The notes: generated from the letters alone by a model not told the origin. DNA of 64,000 nucleotides from JAJPHW01 sp963799065 (GCA_963799065.1 CAWCVJ010000001.1:806001-870000), one strand, 5' to 3'. Counted from the stretch's first letter, positions 16,613 through 25,724 are shown. Numbers and translations are program-made.

Positions 16613-18301
16613 TTATGGCGAAGCCGTTTCGGTTTCCGCCCTGTGCCGCTTGATCCAATCATCGGCCTCCTGCTGCGCGGCGACAACTTCGGCGCGGGTC
16701 ATACGCGAGGCCAAAAAACTGGTACGAACCTTGCTGGCTTCATCGCCACCCGCCTGCGCCAGCACTGCCCAAAAATACGCCTTATGTAAATCCTGCGGAA
16801 CGCCGCGCCCCGCCCAGTAGTAAGCGGCGAGTGTGGCCTGCGCCGTGACCTGCCCCCGATCGGCCGCCAGCGAAAACCAGCGCGCGGCTTCGGAATAATC
16901 CTGCGGCACATCCTCCCCCGTCGCATAATGGACGCCGACGGCAAATTGGGCCGCCGCATCCCCGTGTTCCGCTAGTGTCAGCAAGCCATCGAATCCACGG
17001 CTGCCGATGGGCGCTGCGGTCGCCGGTTGAGCATTCAAACTCCCAGGTTCGGAAGGTGCGCGCAAGCCGTTAGACTCCCGCCAGCCGAAGACCAGCCATG
17101 CGGCAACGAACAACAAAGTGAGCGTGACCGCAGCCAAGAGGAGCCGTCGGGAACGCGGAAGCGGAGAGAGGCGCTGCCTCGGTTCCGCCGCCAGCGGCAT
17201 ATAGAGGTCCTCCTCCTCGGTCGGAGAGGCGGCGATCACGCTTTCGGCGGGCGGAGCGCCAGCTGTGACCCGCGCACGATCCAGAAAGGCTCCTGCAATT
17301 TCCGACGCCCGTTGCAGCACGGAGTTATCGCTGGCATGAAAGGCATGCGGCTGCGGAGAAAAAACTTCCAGCAGCCCTTCGATCTTTTCGCCCACGCGAA
17401 TCGGAGCGGCTAGAATCGAGCGAATTCCCAGGGCGCGGCAATTTTGACGATCCACCCGCAGATCGATTTCGGAATCATCGCAGCGCAGCACCAAGCCCGA
17501 TCGTACGCATTGTCCGGAGAAGCCCGAGCCAACATGTAAGCGAGCACCCAAGGTCGGAGCATCCGCCCCGGCCCGAGCCCGGCAGATCATATACATCGGA
17601 TCGCGATGCTCATCGTCTGCCAATGCCAGTGCCGCGCCGCTGGCCCGTGTGAAGGAGAGGGCGCGTTCCGCCAACAATCGCATGGCAGCATCCACGTCGG
17701 AGCCCAAGCCATCCACTTCGCGCTTAACGGCGGCCAAGGCCGCCATCGTCGACGAGTAGTCCGGCGGTGCAGACTCCTCGAACAGCGCTGCCTCCTGCGG
17801 CGGCTGAGGATGCCTTAGGGCACTCTGCTTCCGGGCGCTCGATACTGCTGCCGTATAGTGCGCATACGCCGTAATCGCATTCAGGAACAGCCATTCCTTA
17901 ATTTGATCGACCGCTCCCGGTGCAGGATCCACGAACCGAATGCCGCAGCGCCCGAAACGATCCGACCACATGACGATCCCAGAGACCTCGACGCGGCTCT
18001 TCGCTTCCGAAAAACTGAGCCTCAGGTCGTACCGTCGATGGAGTTCCAGCGGCGCCGAGCACTGAATCGCCATGCCTTCTTGACTGAGATCGAGGATGGC
18101 GTTGCGCTGGGCCGCCTTGGTCTCGCTGGGCAACAAGGCATATGCCGGGGAGTGAACATTGTGTCGAATGCGCCGCCGTCGCTCCCGCACGACTCCCTTG
18201 ACATGGGGTGTGTTGCTTCCGAAACTGGGCGCCGCACTCACGGGTATGCTCAAATATACTCTGCCGTCGAGCTTCGGGAACACATCTCGAATGGGCTTCA
18301 C
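16613..18301 (-). CDS. PilZ-GAF-transmembrane-Sel1 fusion protein
   Basis: 562 residues with an unusual domain series. PilZ-like at about 40-140: RERRRRIRHNV basic cluster and ILDLSQEGMAI, the D-x-S-x-x-G element. GAF at about 195-355: CVRSGLVLRCDDSEIDLRVD, CRALGIRSILAAPIRVG. One membrane segment lies at about 390-408 (LLLAAVTLTLLFVAAWLVF). Sel1 repeats fill about 435-520 (GDAAAQFAVGVHYATGEDVPQDYSEAARWFSLAADRG). PilZ suggests c-di-GMP binding, although the arginine-rich motif is only partly canonical. The signal transduced is unknown. The upstream GAF gene ends 17 bases before it. Confidence 0.8.
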   Translation of the reverse strand: MKPIRDVFPKLDGRVYLSIPVSAAPSFGSNTPHVKGVVRERRRRIRHNVHSPAYALLPSETKAAQRNAILDLSQEGMAIQCSAPLELHRRYDLRLSFSEAKSRVEVSGIVMWSDRFGRCGIRFVDPAPGAVDQIKEWLFLNAITAYAHYTAAVSSARKQSALRHPQPPQEAALFEESAPPDYSSTMAALAAVKREVDGLGSDVDAAMRLLAERALSFTRASGAALALADDEHRDPMYMICRARAGADAPTLGARLHVGSGFSGQCVRSGLVLRCDDSEIDLRVDRQNCRALGIRSILAAPIRVGEKIEGLLEVFSPQPHAFHASDNSVLQRASEIAGAFLDRARVTAGAPPAESVIAASPTEEEDLYMPLAAEPRQRLSPLPRSRRLLLAAVTLTLLFVAAWLVFGWRESNGLRAPSEPGSLNAQPATAAPIGSRGFDGLLTLAEHGDAAAQFAVGVHYATGEDVPQDYSEAARWFSLAADRGQVTAQATLAAYYWAGRGVPQDLHKAYFWAVLAQAGGDEASKVRTSFLASRMTRAEVVAAQQEADDWIKRHRAETETASP

Positions 18302-18318
18302 GTCCCCCAGGCTGGCTC

Positions 18319-19161
18319 TTAAGCCGATTTTCCCAAACCGGCCTTTGCGCCCTGCAACTGGGTGATGGACAACCTTGACATCGCCGCCACCATCATGCTC
18401 GACAGCAATTGCATCGTCGCTACGTCGCGATGATCGAAGGCATGAGGCGCGCCCGACAATACTTCAAATACACCCAGCGTCTGCCGGAAATGCCGCAGCG
18501 GCGCAACCAAAATCGAGCGCACACCCAGCCGGCGGCACGACGCCAAATCTACTTTGGGATTTCTCTCGGCATCGTGGCATAGGACTACTTCGCCAGTGCG
18601 CACGCACTCCGCCGAAATGCCTGAATCGGTTTGCAAGCGCGCTCCGAGGTCGGGAGCGGTGCGTCCCGTCCGCGCCCGGCAGATAATTTCTTGCCCGTGC
18701 TGCAACGCAATTGCCGCGCCCGTTGCGCCAGTCAAGGCTTGCGCCCGCTCGGCAATGACGCTGATCGCCGGCTCCAAATCAATTTCCGCCGGAACAATTT
18801 CCCCGCGCGACGAGGCAAACGCATACTGCGGCTGGGACGCGGCCCGCGCATGATGCCGCGACGGCGCGTGCGCCGAGAACGACGCCGGAACCCGCTCTTC
18901 GCCGCCAACGATCGCGGGCACGGTGCGTAACAACTCGCGCACCAGACGATCCAATTCCGCATCCTGAATTACGTGCGCGGTCTGCTGCCCGAGCATTGTT
19001 CCGCCCAGCACTCGCGAGAGGCTTAGCACCGACTGACTGCCGCACGCCATGCAATACGGAGTATTGTTCTTGCTAATGATTTCGCACTGCACGCAGAATA
19101 CCGCTGTCTGCAGCGAAAGAAAGTGGATGTCCTGGCCAGTAAGCACTTCCGCTTTTTTCAT
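18319..19161 (-). CDS. GAF-domain protein with N-terminal zinc-ribbon-like cysteines
   Basis: 280 residues. The N-terminus has two CxxC pairs (FCVQCEI ... YCMACGS, about residues 22-42) that could bind zinc. A GAF domain fills about 125-270: ALTGATGAAIALQHGQEI, ECVRTGEVVLCHDAERNPKVD, CRRLGVRSILVAPLRHF. The GAF part is clearly related to that of the next gene (CRxLGxRSILxAPxR, ECVRTG versus QCVRSG), so the two arose by duplication. No output domain is seen; it may act through its partner. It begins the three-gene operon. Confidence 0.75.
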   Translation of the reverse strand: MKKAEVLTGQDIHFLSLQTAVFCVQCEIISKNNTPYCMACGSQSVLSLSRVLGGTMLGQQTAHVIQDAELDRLVRELLRTVPAIVGGEERVPASFSAHAPSRHHARAASQPQYAFASSRGEIVPAEIDLEPAISVIAERAQALTGATGAAIALQHGQEIICRARTGRTAPDLGARLQTDSGISAECVRTGEVVLCHDAERNPKVDLASCRRLGVRSILVAPLRHFRQTLGVFEVLSGAPHAFDHRDVATMQLLSSMMVAAMSRLSITQLQGAKAGLGKSA

Positions 19162-19465
19162 GATTAGTCTTGCCGACTCGTCCTTTGGCGGTTGCCTTGC
19201 GAGTTCTCACAGTAACGAACACAACCGCCTGTGGAAAATAACAGAAGTGGTTCGCGCCTGTGGATAACTCACGCACGGCAAATATTTTTTTGCCAACCCG
19301 CTCCGCTTTACAGACTCCGCAACTTCCAGCTACTATTCTTACAGCGCAAAGGGCGCATCCGGTCCGCGGAAAGGACAGAAGTCCACCTGATCGCATCCAC
19401 TTGATTTCACGAACTTACTTTCTGCCCGTCAATGCGGACCTCGGGCTCACGAAAGGAAGTTCGTT
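19162..19465. other. Intergenic region between divergent GAF and ankyrin genes
   Basis: About 300 bases without a recognisable gene, holding the divergent promoters. It contains TGTGGATAA at 19259-19267, an exact match on the minus strand to the DnaA-box consensus TTATCCACA, and TGTGGAAAA at 19230-19238, a one-mismatch match, 29 bases apart. AGGAAG sits just before the ankyrin gene ATG. Confidence 0.4.
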
Positions 19466-20578
19466 ATGCCAGTCCGTCGTGTTCCCGCGAATCCAGATCT
19501 CGCTCATCTCAAGTACCAGGCCAAAGACCTTCGCAAAGCCCACGCCGATCGCCAGCAAGACGCAGCGCAACGTCTCCGCGAATTTCTTCCGCGGTTTCGC
19601 AACTCTTCTGACGCCGAAATTTTCGCCGCCTCGGTCACGCTGACGGACGCCCAACTCTCCATCGCCCGTGAATATGGCTTTCCCAGTTGGAGTCGCCTAA
19701 AGCGGCACATCGAAAACAAAAAACCCGCGAAGTCCGATCAACTCAACCTGCCGTATCATGAGCGGATCGAAGACGCCAACTTTCGCCGCGCCGTCGAACT
19801 TATCGACCGGGGAGATGTCGCCGGTCTTCGCGCTTACTTGAAGCAGCATCCGGGGCTCGTCCATCAGCATGTCGAGTTTGAAGGCGGCAATTATTTTCGC
19901 AATCCGACGCTGCTCGAATTCATCGCCGAAAACCCCGTCCGCCACGGACGCTTGCCCAGCAACATCGTGGAAGTGGCGAAGGTCATTGTCGACGCTGGCC
20001 CAGAACTCGCGGCTCTAAATGAAACGCTGATGCTGGTCGCGACCGGCAGTGTCGCGCGCGAATGTGGCCAGCAGATCCCACTCATCAATCTGCTCTGCGA
20101 TCGCGGAGCAGATCCCGCGAGCGCCGTGCCGCTCGCCGCTTTGCTGCACGAGCTTGAGTCGGTGAACGCGCTGCTCCAGCGCGCCGCGCCGCTCACTCTG
20201 CCCATCGCCGCCGCTCTAGGAGGACTGGCCGATGCCCGCCGCCTGTTCCCCGCCGCAAACTCGAACGACCGCCACCTCGCGCTCAGTCTGGCCGCCGATT
20301 ACGGTCGCGCAGAGATCGTGCGCCTGCTGCTCGACGCCGGCGAAGACCCCAATCGCTACAACCCCGTTGGAGGCCACTCCCACACCACGCCTCTGCACCA
20401 AGCCGCTGGTGCGGGACACGCCGCAGTCGTCCATCTCCTGGTAGAACGCGGCGCGAGGCTCGACCTCAAAGACATTCTATGGCAAGGCACTCCGGCCGAC
20501 TGGGCCCACCACGCTGGCGAAATAGAAATCGAAGAGTATTTGCGCAAGAAGGTGCAAGGCTCTATCCGCCGCCGGTGA
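19466..20578 (+). CDS. Ankyrin-repeat protein
   Basis: 370 residues, no signal peptide. The first ~85 residues resemble a domain found ahead of ankyrin repeats in soil bacteria (LAHLKYQAKDLRKAHADRQQDAAQRLREFLPRF ... LTDAQLSIAREYGFPSWSRLKRHIE). Ankyrin-like repeats follow; the clearest are LALSLAADYGRAEIVRLLLDAGEDPN and TPLHQAAGAGHAAVVHLLVERGARLDLKD near 270-345. It probably mediates protein-protein contacts; the partner is unknown. AGGAAG lies 6 bases before the ATG. Confidence 0.8.
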   Translation: MPVRRVPANPDLAHLKYQAKDLRKAHADRQQDAAQRLREFLPRFRNSSDAEIFAASVTLTDAQLSIAREYGFPSWSRLKRHIENKKPAKSDQLNLPYHERIEDANFRRAVELIDRGDVAGLRAYLKQHPGLVHQHVEFEGGNYFRNPTLLEFIAENPVRHGRLPSNIVEVAKVIVDAGPELAALNETLMLVATGSVARECGQQIPLINLLCDRGADPASAVPLAALLHELESVNALLQRAAPLTLPIAAALGGLADARRLFPAANSNDRHLALSLAADYGRAEIVRLLLDAGEDPNRYNPVGGHSHTTPLHQAAGAGHAAVVHLLVERGARLDLKDILWQGTPADWAHHAGEIEIEEYLRKKVQGSIRRR

Positions 20579-20764
20579 CATTAGGAGTCAATTTTCATTC
20601 ATCGCAAAGCGAGAAATCCGATTCTAGTCTGCCCCAAGGAGAAATTTGGGTGCCCCATTTCGCCGCGTTCATTGCGGCTAAAGTGAGAAACGGAAAGTTC
20701 TGCACAAAGACCCAAGCCACAGAATACACACCAGCCTTGTCAAGGCAACGATTTCCTCCGGAGA

Positions 20765-22333
20765 CTAGCCCGCGGTGGCGGCCATGGCTGCGCTTTGCTC
20801 GATCCGTACTGGAACGGTCGCTGCGCTTTTGGCGATGCGATGCACGGCGTCGGCCAGGGCGACAGGGAAGTCGGTGGTGAGCAGACCGAGGTCGACCTGT
20901 AGTTCGCGTTCGTGGGAGAGACGATGCAGCAGCATCGATCCTACGCGATGATGGTCCGCGGTGACCAGTTCGAGATGCAGGCTCCACGCGCTTGCGCGGT
21001 TATGCGGGAAGCGGCTCCCGGGCTTTGTCCAACGGAAGTAAGGTGGTTCTTCCGCCGACGAAACAATCTGCAATCCGCCCGCGGGCAGCGGTACGGCGCC
21101 GTAGTCGAGGTGTAATTCGAAAACTTCAAAGTCGTTCGAACCGAAGGCGGCGGAGAGAATGCTTCCCAGCTGCCGATAGTCGCGCGCTACTTTCAATTCT
21201 TCGATTGCGCGTCGCACGGCCATGTTGTTAACGATCGCGTGGCGTTGATCGATGGTACGGAGCGCGATGCGGCGCAACTCGCCGAATTCGAGATAGCCGA
21301 GGTGCTGGACGCCGACCCAAATGCCGGTTCCAAGCACCGCGAACACCAATCCCACGGAACTGCCATTCGGCGCGAGCAGGAAGAGGCTGAGCAGGGCGAA
21401 AAACGCCGATACGCCATAAAGCGTCATCACCACCTGGCGATGCGAGAAGCCCATCTGCAAGAGCTTGTGATGAATATGCTCGCGATCGGCGGTGAACACC
21501 GGCCGGCCACTGATGAAGCGTCGAATGATGGAAAGCGCGGTTTCCAGAATCGGCAATCCGAAAGATACGATAGGGATCGCGACCGCGATCGCGGTGGGAG
21601 CCTTCTGTGCACCCTGCAAGGCCAGCGCGCTCAGCATGAACCCGATGAAGAGGCTGCCGCAATCGCCGAGAAAGATAGTTGCCGGATTAAAGTTGAATTT
21701 AAGAAATCCTAGAACGGCTCCGGCCAACGCCAGGCTCATCAAGGCCACCGCGCTGGAGTGATTCAGCCACGAAACCACGAACAGAACGAATGTAGAAAAA
21801 AGTGCCGAACCGGCGGCGAGTCCGTCGAGTCCGTCGATCAAATTGAACGCATTGGTGATGCCGATGACCCATCCCACGGTGAGCGGCACACCTACAAACC
21901 ACGAAAGCCGATGGCTGCCAAAAATGAGTGGCAAGTCGACGATACGAAGGCCTCCGAGGAAAAGCATGATCGCCGCGATGGCCTGGACTGCAAACTTCAC
22001 CTTGAACCCGATAGGACGCAGATCGTCATACACTCCAAGAAGAAATATCAACGTGCCTGGGATCATGATGGTCAAGCCGGCGTGCAGAGACATTCCAAAA
22101 TCAAGGTCGGGATGTAGATGGCTGAAGTAGACTGCACAGGCGATGCTGACCAGAAAGGAAAGATAGATTGCGACTCCTCCCAGCCGCGGCAAGGCTTGAC
22201 TGTGAACATGGCGGCCCGCGCCCGCCGGCAAACTGACCCAACCCTTTACTGTGGCGACGTGCCTAACCCAGCGGGTGAGAATGAAAGAGCCCAGCAGCGA
22301 CAGAACGAAAATCCCCAGATAAAATGGCGGCAA
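20765..22333 (-). CDS. WecA/MraY/TagO-type glycosyl-1-phosphate transferase with C-terminal extension
   Basis: 522 residues. The first ~345 form the multi-pass membrane enzyme that transfers a sugar-1-phosphate to undecaprenyl phosphate. Visible motifs are LGVYDDLRPIG, NAFNLIDGLDGLAAG, FLGDCGSLFIGF and the cytosolic HIHH site (DREHIHHKLLQMG) typical of WecA/TagO. Unlike usual ~350-residue members, about 170 soluble residues follow (RRAIEELKVARDYRQLGSIL ... ELQVDLGLLTTDFPVALADAVHRI). The role is likely initiation of an exopolysaccharide or O-antigen-like glycan. A Wza-type export gene starts divergently nearby. Confidence 0.88.
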   Translation of the reverse strand: MPPFYLGIFVLSLLGSFILTRWVRHVATVKGWVSLPAGAGRHVHSQALPRLGGVAIYLSFLVSIACAVYFSHLHPDLDFGMSLHAGLTIMIPGTLIFLLGVYDDLRPIGFKVKFAVQAIAAIMLFLGGLRIVDLPLIFGSHRLSWFVGVPLTVGWVIGITNAFNLIDGLDGLAAGSALFSTFVLFVVSWLNHSSAVALMSLALAGAVLGFLKFNFNPATIFLGDCGSLFIGFMLSALALQGAQKAPTAIAVAIPIVSFGLPILETALSIIRRFISGRPVFTADREHIHHKLLQMGFSHRQVVMTLYGVSAFFALLSLFLLAPNGSSVGLVFAVLGTGIWVGVQHLGYLEFGELRRIALRTIDQRHAIVNNMAVRRAIEELKVARDYRQLGSILSAAFGSNDFEVFELHLDYGAVPLPAGGLQIVSSAEEPPYFRWTKPGSRFPHNRASAWSLHLELVTADHHRVGSMLLHRLSHERELQVDLGLLTTDFPVALADAVHRIAKSAATVPVRIEQSAAMAATAG

Positions 22334-22521
22334 CCAGTCCCCCTTGAACCAGTAGCTTGGATCGACGACCTACTATTTCGCAGCGTAAATGTTTGGACCC
22401 TCTTGAACCAATTCCTTTCTTGGTTCACGTGGGCGACGAAATAAGGAGGAAGGGCGTTGACTCTCACGGAACCCTTTTCGCTGAGTCGTGGTCCGAGGTG
22501 CTATGCTCGGCTTGTTTAAGT

Positions 22522-23454
22522 ATGATCCGCAGTAAATCCATTGCGTGCTTGCTGGGCGGGTTTGTCTTCTTACACAGCCTGCCGCTGGCCAGGTGCCAGC
22601 AGACTCCGGCGGCCTTAACCGCGACGTCGCCAACGAGCCCGACCATGCGGCTGGGTGCGGGTGACTTGATCGATCTTGGCGTGTATGGCGTGCCCGAGCT
22701 CACTACGAAAACGCGTATTGGCAGCGATGGGAATGTATATCTTCCGTTGATCGATTACGTCCACCTCGCCGATCTGACAACGGAACAAGCGCAGGCGATC
22801 ATCGAGAGAAAGCTGAGCGATGGAGGATTCGTCAAGAATCCGCACGTGTCGATTTTTGTAGATCAATACGCCTCGCAGGGGGCGAGTGTATTGGGACAAG
22901 TCTCCCACCCGGGCGTCTATCCCATTCTTGGCCAGCAGCGATTGTTCGATCTCATCTCGGCGGCGGGAGGCCTTACGGACAAAGCAGGACGCGGCATCAC
23001 GATTACGCGCCGCGACGATCCCGACCACTCGGTCACCGTGCCGCTGGCCAGAAACATCACCGATCATCCCGAAAGCAACGTTCCGATTCTCCCCGGGGAC
23101 ACCGTTGTCGTGCGCAAGGCGGATATCATTTATGTCGTCGGCGACGTGACGCGCCCCAGTGGTTTCCTCATGGACACGGGCCACATGACTGTACTTCAGG
23201 CCATCGCCATGGCAGGTGGCCCCACTAAGACGGCAAAGCTAAATTCGGCACGCATCATTCGAAAGACGGATGCAGGCATGACCGAGACCACGGTCGAGCT
23301 GAAGAAAATGCTATCCGCCAAAGCGCAGGACGTCGCGCTGGAAGCCGATGACATTCTGTTTGTTCCCAGCAGTACGGGAAAGATGCTGGCCCAGCGCAGC
23401 GTTGACGTAGCCACGTCCGCGGCGAGCGCCGCCGCAGTCTTCGCCGTGCCGTAG
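22522..23454 (+). CDS. Polysaccharide export protein, Wza/SLBB type
   Basis: 310 residues. Signal peptide (ACLLGGFVFLHSLPLARCQ), then a Poly_export domain at about 38-110 (RLGAGDLIDLGVYGVPELTTKTRIGSDG), then two SLBB-like repeats (ASVLGQVSHPGVYPILGQQRLFDLISAAGGL and IYVVGDVTRPSGFLMDTGHMTVLQAIAMAGGP). These proteins form or feed the outer-membrane export channel for polysaccharide. The start at 22522 was chosen because a signal peptide begins there. The C-terminal ~20 residues (AASAAAVFAVP) are hydrophobic, like the membrane-spanning end of Wza. No Wzc or Wzx/Wzy genes adjoin, so the rest of the system is elsewhere. Confidence 0.88.
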   Translation: MIRSKSIACLLGGFVFLHSLPLARCQQTPAALTATSPTSPTMRLGAGDLIDLGVYGVPELTTKTRIGSDGNVYLPLIDYVHLADLTTEQAQAIIERKLSDGGFVKNPHVSIFVDQYASQGASVLGQVSHPGVYPILGQQRLFDLISAAGGLTDKAGRGITITRRDDPDHSVTVPLARNITDHPESNVPILPGDTVVVRKADIIYVVGDVTRPSGFLMDTGHMTVLQAIAMAGGPTKTAKLNSARIIRKTDAGMTETTVELKKMLSAKAQDVALEADDILFVPSSTGKMLAQRSVDVATSAASAAAVFAVP

Positions 23455-23499
23455 AAGAAACCGTGCGGATAGCAGCAAGCTTGCGCCTGATGCTGTGAA

Positions 23500-23634
23500 T
23501 TATCGAACTCGATGCCTCAGCAAGTAGGCCACTCCCAACCAAAACCCGGCCCCCACCAGTAGCATCATCGCCATGCCGCAAAGGAAACACCAATTGACCC
23601 GGTACTTTGAAGGGGTGGGACCGGTTTCGATAAT
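23500..23634 (-). CDS. Possible single-pass membrane micro-protein with non-standard start
   Basis: A 44-codon frame reading IETGPTPSKYRVNWCFLCG, then a hydrophobic stretch MAMMLLVGAGFWLGVAYLL and a basic end RHRVR, the shape of a small single-pass membrane protein. No ATG, GTG or TTG opens the frame ahead of the membrane segment, but TAGGAG just precedes ATT/ATC codons (632-634 and 629-631 of 23 kb), which could be rare starts. It may instead be a decayed gene fragment or chance. I report it as a hypothesis only. Confidence 0.25.
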   Translation of the reverse strand: MIETGPTPSKYRVNWCFLCGMAMMLLVGAGFWLGVAYLLRHRVR

Positions 23635-23775
23635 TGTCTCCTAAGCGACGTATGCGCCCCCCTTGGGCGGGTCACTGCTGAGTTCTGCAAGAAAGGGCGC
23701 CCAATGGCGTCCACCATCTCAGAAAATGCTGTTAATTTCCGAAGCAGCAAGATATCGTACTTCGTCCCGGGTTGT

Positions 23776-23795
23776 CATCCCCCAAATGGGTGATG
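23776..23795. promoter_or_regulatory. Near-perfect 20-base palindrome, possible operator
   Basis: The arms CATCnCCCA and TGGGnGATG face each other around a 2-base centre. Nine of ten positions per arm are symmetric or nearly so. The symmetry would suit a dimeric regulator, but the site lies behind both flanking genes, so what it would control is unclear. Confidence 0.3.
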
Positions 23796-23932
23796 TCGGC
23801 AGATGCTTTCCCGACGAACCTGAGATGAGAGCGAGTTGTCGGAACCCGCAACGATGAAGACACGGCAGAACGGGTCTTCTGCACTGCGCGCCGTACCGAC
23901 TGCGCGAGGAACTGGGTGCCGATATGTTTAAT

Positions 23933-24691
23933 TTACGGTAAATTCTGAGCCGCGGCGGCATCCACCATCCATAGCAGTTTTCCGTGTTTTGGTCGGATTC
24001 TGGCTGCGGGGTGTTTTTCCCGCGCGACTTCGATCTCATCGGCGGACTCGTCCAACACCTGCTTGAGCATCCTACTCTTGTCGGCTCCGCTGGCGAGGAA
24101 TGTCACGTTCGCGGCGTTGTCGATCGCAGGATACGTTAGCGTGAAACGGAAGCTGTTCAATTTCTCCACCCAATTGGCGACAAAAATTCTTTGTGTTTCC
24201 AGCAGCGCTCTGGTTCCGGGAAATAGGGAAGCGGTGTGCCCGTCAGGGCCCATACCAAGCAGAATTAAATCCAAGCGCGGAAACTCACCGTCCTTGAGTG
24301 CGAGCGCGCGCTGGATCGTTCGTTCATAGTCACGGGCGACGGCAGCGGCGTCTTTTCCCTCGGCAGGAATGCGGAAGACGTTCCTGGGATCGAGTTTGAC
24401 CTTCGACAGTAGCGCCTCATTCGCCATGCGATAGTTGCTGTCGGGGGAATCGGGGGGGACGTGGCGCTCATCGCCCCAGAAGAAAACAATTTTGTCCCAT
24501 GCGATCTTGTCTGTGTATTCGCTCGCTAAAACGGTGAAGAGCCCTTTTGGTGTGGATCCACCAGAGAGTGCGACCGTAAAGTTTCCCTGGCCGGCGATTG
24601 CTTCCGTGGCGCGCGCCGCAAACTGCTCAGCGGCGGCGTGAAATAAACTGGCGACGGTATCAAGAATCCGAACTTCAGGTTTGGCTGACAT
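23933..24691 (-). CDS. pgl: 6-phosphogluconolactonase
   Basis: Hydrolyses 6-phosphogluconolactone, the second step of the oxidative pentose phosphate pathway. The 252-residue protein shows LSGGSTPKGLFTVLAS near 40, FFWGDERHVPPDSPDSNY near 75 and LILLGMGPDGHTASLFPG near 145, the DevB/Pgl signatures. The C-terminus (DAAAAQNLP) agrees with the family. It sits on the same strand as zwf, gnd and tkt but is separated from glk by a convergent hypothetical gene and a small secreted protein, so it is a separate unit. Confidence 0.93.
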   Translation of the reverse strand: MSAKPEVRILDTVASLFHAAAEQFAARATEAIAGQGNFTVALSGGSTPKGLFTVLASEYTDKIAWDKIVFFWGDERHVPPDSPDSNYRMANEALLSKVKLDPRNVFRIPAEGKDAAAVARDYERTIQRALALKDGEFPRLDLILLGMGPDGHTASLFPGTRALLETQRIFVANWVEKLNSFRFTLTYPAIDNAANVTFLASGADKSRMLKQVLDESADEIEVAREKHPAARIRPKHGKLLWMVDAAAAQNLP

Positions 24692-24785
24692 CCCATTATT
24701 TTAATGCTTCGAGAAAACACCGCAGACGACCCGCCTCAATCGAATTTCACGATAAGATTTTGTTATCGGCGGAGGACTTCCGAAC

Positions 24786-25724
24786 TTGCAATGGCCAGTG
24801 AAGCATCTCGCGCTCATCCTTTTGGCCTGCGCAGCTTCGCGCGCCCAACAAGCCCAACCGCCATCGAGTACGCCAGACTCTGGCGGTTCGCCAACGATCA
24901 ATCCGGGAAGGGAAAATCCCGACGCGCTGTTCCGCGCCTTTAATCTGCCCGACCAAGAATTTTCGATCCCGCGTTATTGCGAATCTATTTCGAAGGGAAT
25001 GCAGCAGGCCGCCGCCCTATCGCAACTCTGCCAGTTCGCGCTTTCCTTGGGGGATCGTATGCCGAACGTAATCTGCTCGCAGGAAACCAAGCGCTACAAA
25101 CAGGCAGGGTTGCTCGGGAAGGGCGAAATGAAACTGGAGGACGTCGTGACCGCGCAAGTCAGTTATGAAGGCGGTAAAGAGCGCTACCGGGACATGGCGG
25201 TGAATGGGAAGGCAATACACGGTTCGACGCCAAACCTGCGAGCGGCGTGGTCCACAGGCGAATTCGCGAGCGCATTGCTGGACATTTTCTCGCCGCGAAG
25301 CGAAGCTACATTCAGGTTCGTGAACCTCGATACGCTGCATTCGATTCCGGCGCTGGTATTCGATTACGAAGTCGCACCGGAGAACAACGAACTGTGGCAC
25401 GTCGAGGTGGGAGACATTGAAGTGTTTCCGGGGTACAGTGGACGGATCTGGATCAACCAGACAAGTTTGCACCTTATGCGTTTGGAGCGCGGCAACATCA
25501 AAGTCGATCCGCGCTGGCCAATTCAGGAAGTGGACTCCTCTATCGATTACGCCGACGTCCAACTCGGCGACGGCACCAGTTTTACACTGCCCACTGCGTC
25601 GGAGACCGACGCTTGCCGCCAACCTCACCATCCACCGTGCTGGCGCAGCACTTTGACGTTCAAGAACTGGCACAAGTTTACGGCGAAGTCTCGTATCGTG
25701 CCGGAGGGCGAAACGCCCCAGTAG
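24786..25724 (+). CDS. Exported or lipoprotein-like protein of unknown function
   Basis: 312 residues. The TTG at 24786 is the best start: GGAGG lies 10 bases ahead. The N-terminus (HLALILLACAASRAQ) is a signal peptide with a lipobox-like LLAC. The mature part has two cysteine pairs of note (YCESISKGMQQAAALSQLCQF and CRQPHHPPC) and a beta-rich middle (ATFRFVNLDTLHSIPALVFDYEV, YSGRIWINQTSLHLMRLERGNIKVDP) resembling the lipoprotein-binding folds of LolA-like proteins. I do not recognise a named family. It is convergent with the small secreted gene, and their ends share a hairpin. Confidence 0.6.
   Translation: MQWPVKHLALILLACAASRAQQAQPPSSTPDSGGSPTINPGRENPDALFRAFNLPDQEFSIPRYCESISKGMQQAAALSQLCQFALSLGDRMPNVICSQETKRYKQAGLLGKGEMKLEDVVTAQVSYEGGKERYRDMAVNGKAIHGSTPNLRAAWSTGEFASALLDIFSPRSEATFRFVNLDTLHSIPALVFDYEVAPENNELWHVEVGDIEVFPGYSGRIWINQTSLHLMRLERGNIKVDPRWPIQEVDSSIDYADVQLGDGTSFTLPTASETDACRQPHHPPCWRSTLTFKNWHKFTAKSRIVPEGETPQ

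Larger units (their letters stand above)
23455..23932. other. Intergenic region between the Wza-type gene and pgl
   Basis: About 480 bases between two genes whose 3' ends face each other. I see no gene of known family. It holds a possible 44-codon membrane micro-ORF without a standard start (23500-23634, minus) and a 20-base near-palindrome (23776-23795), described separately. Base composition resembles its surroundings. Confidence 0.4.
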
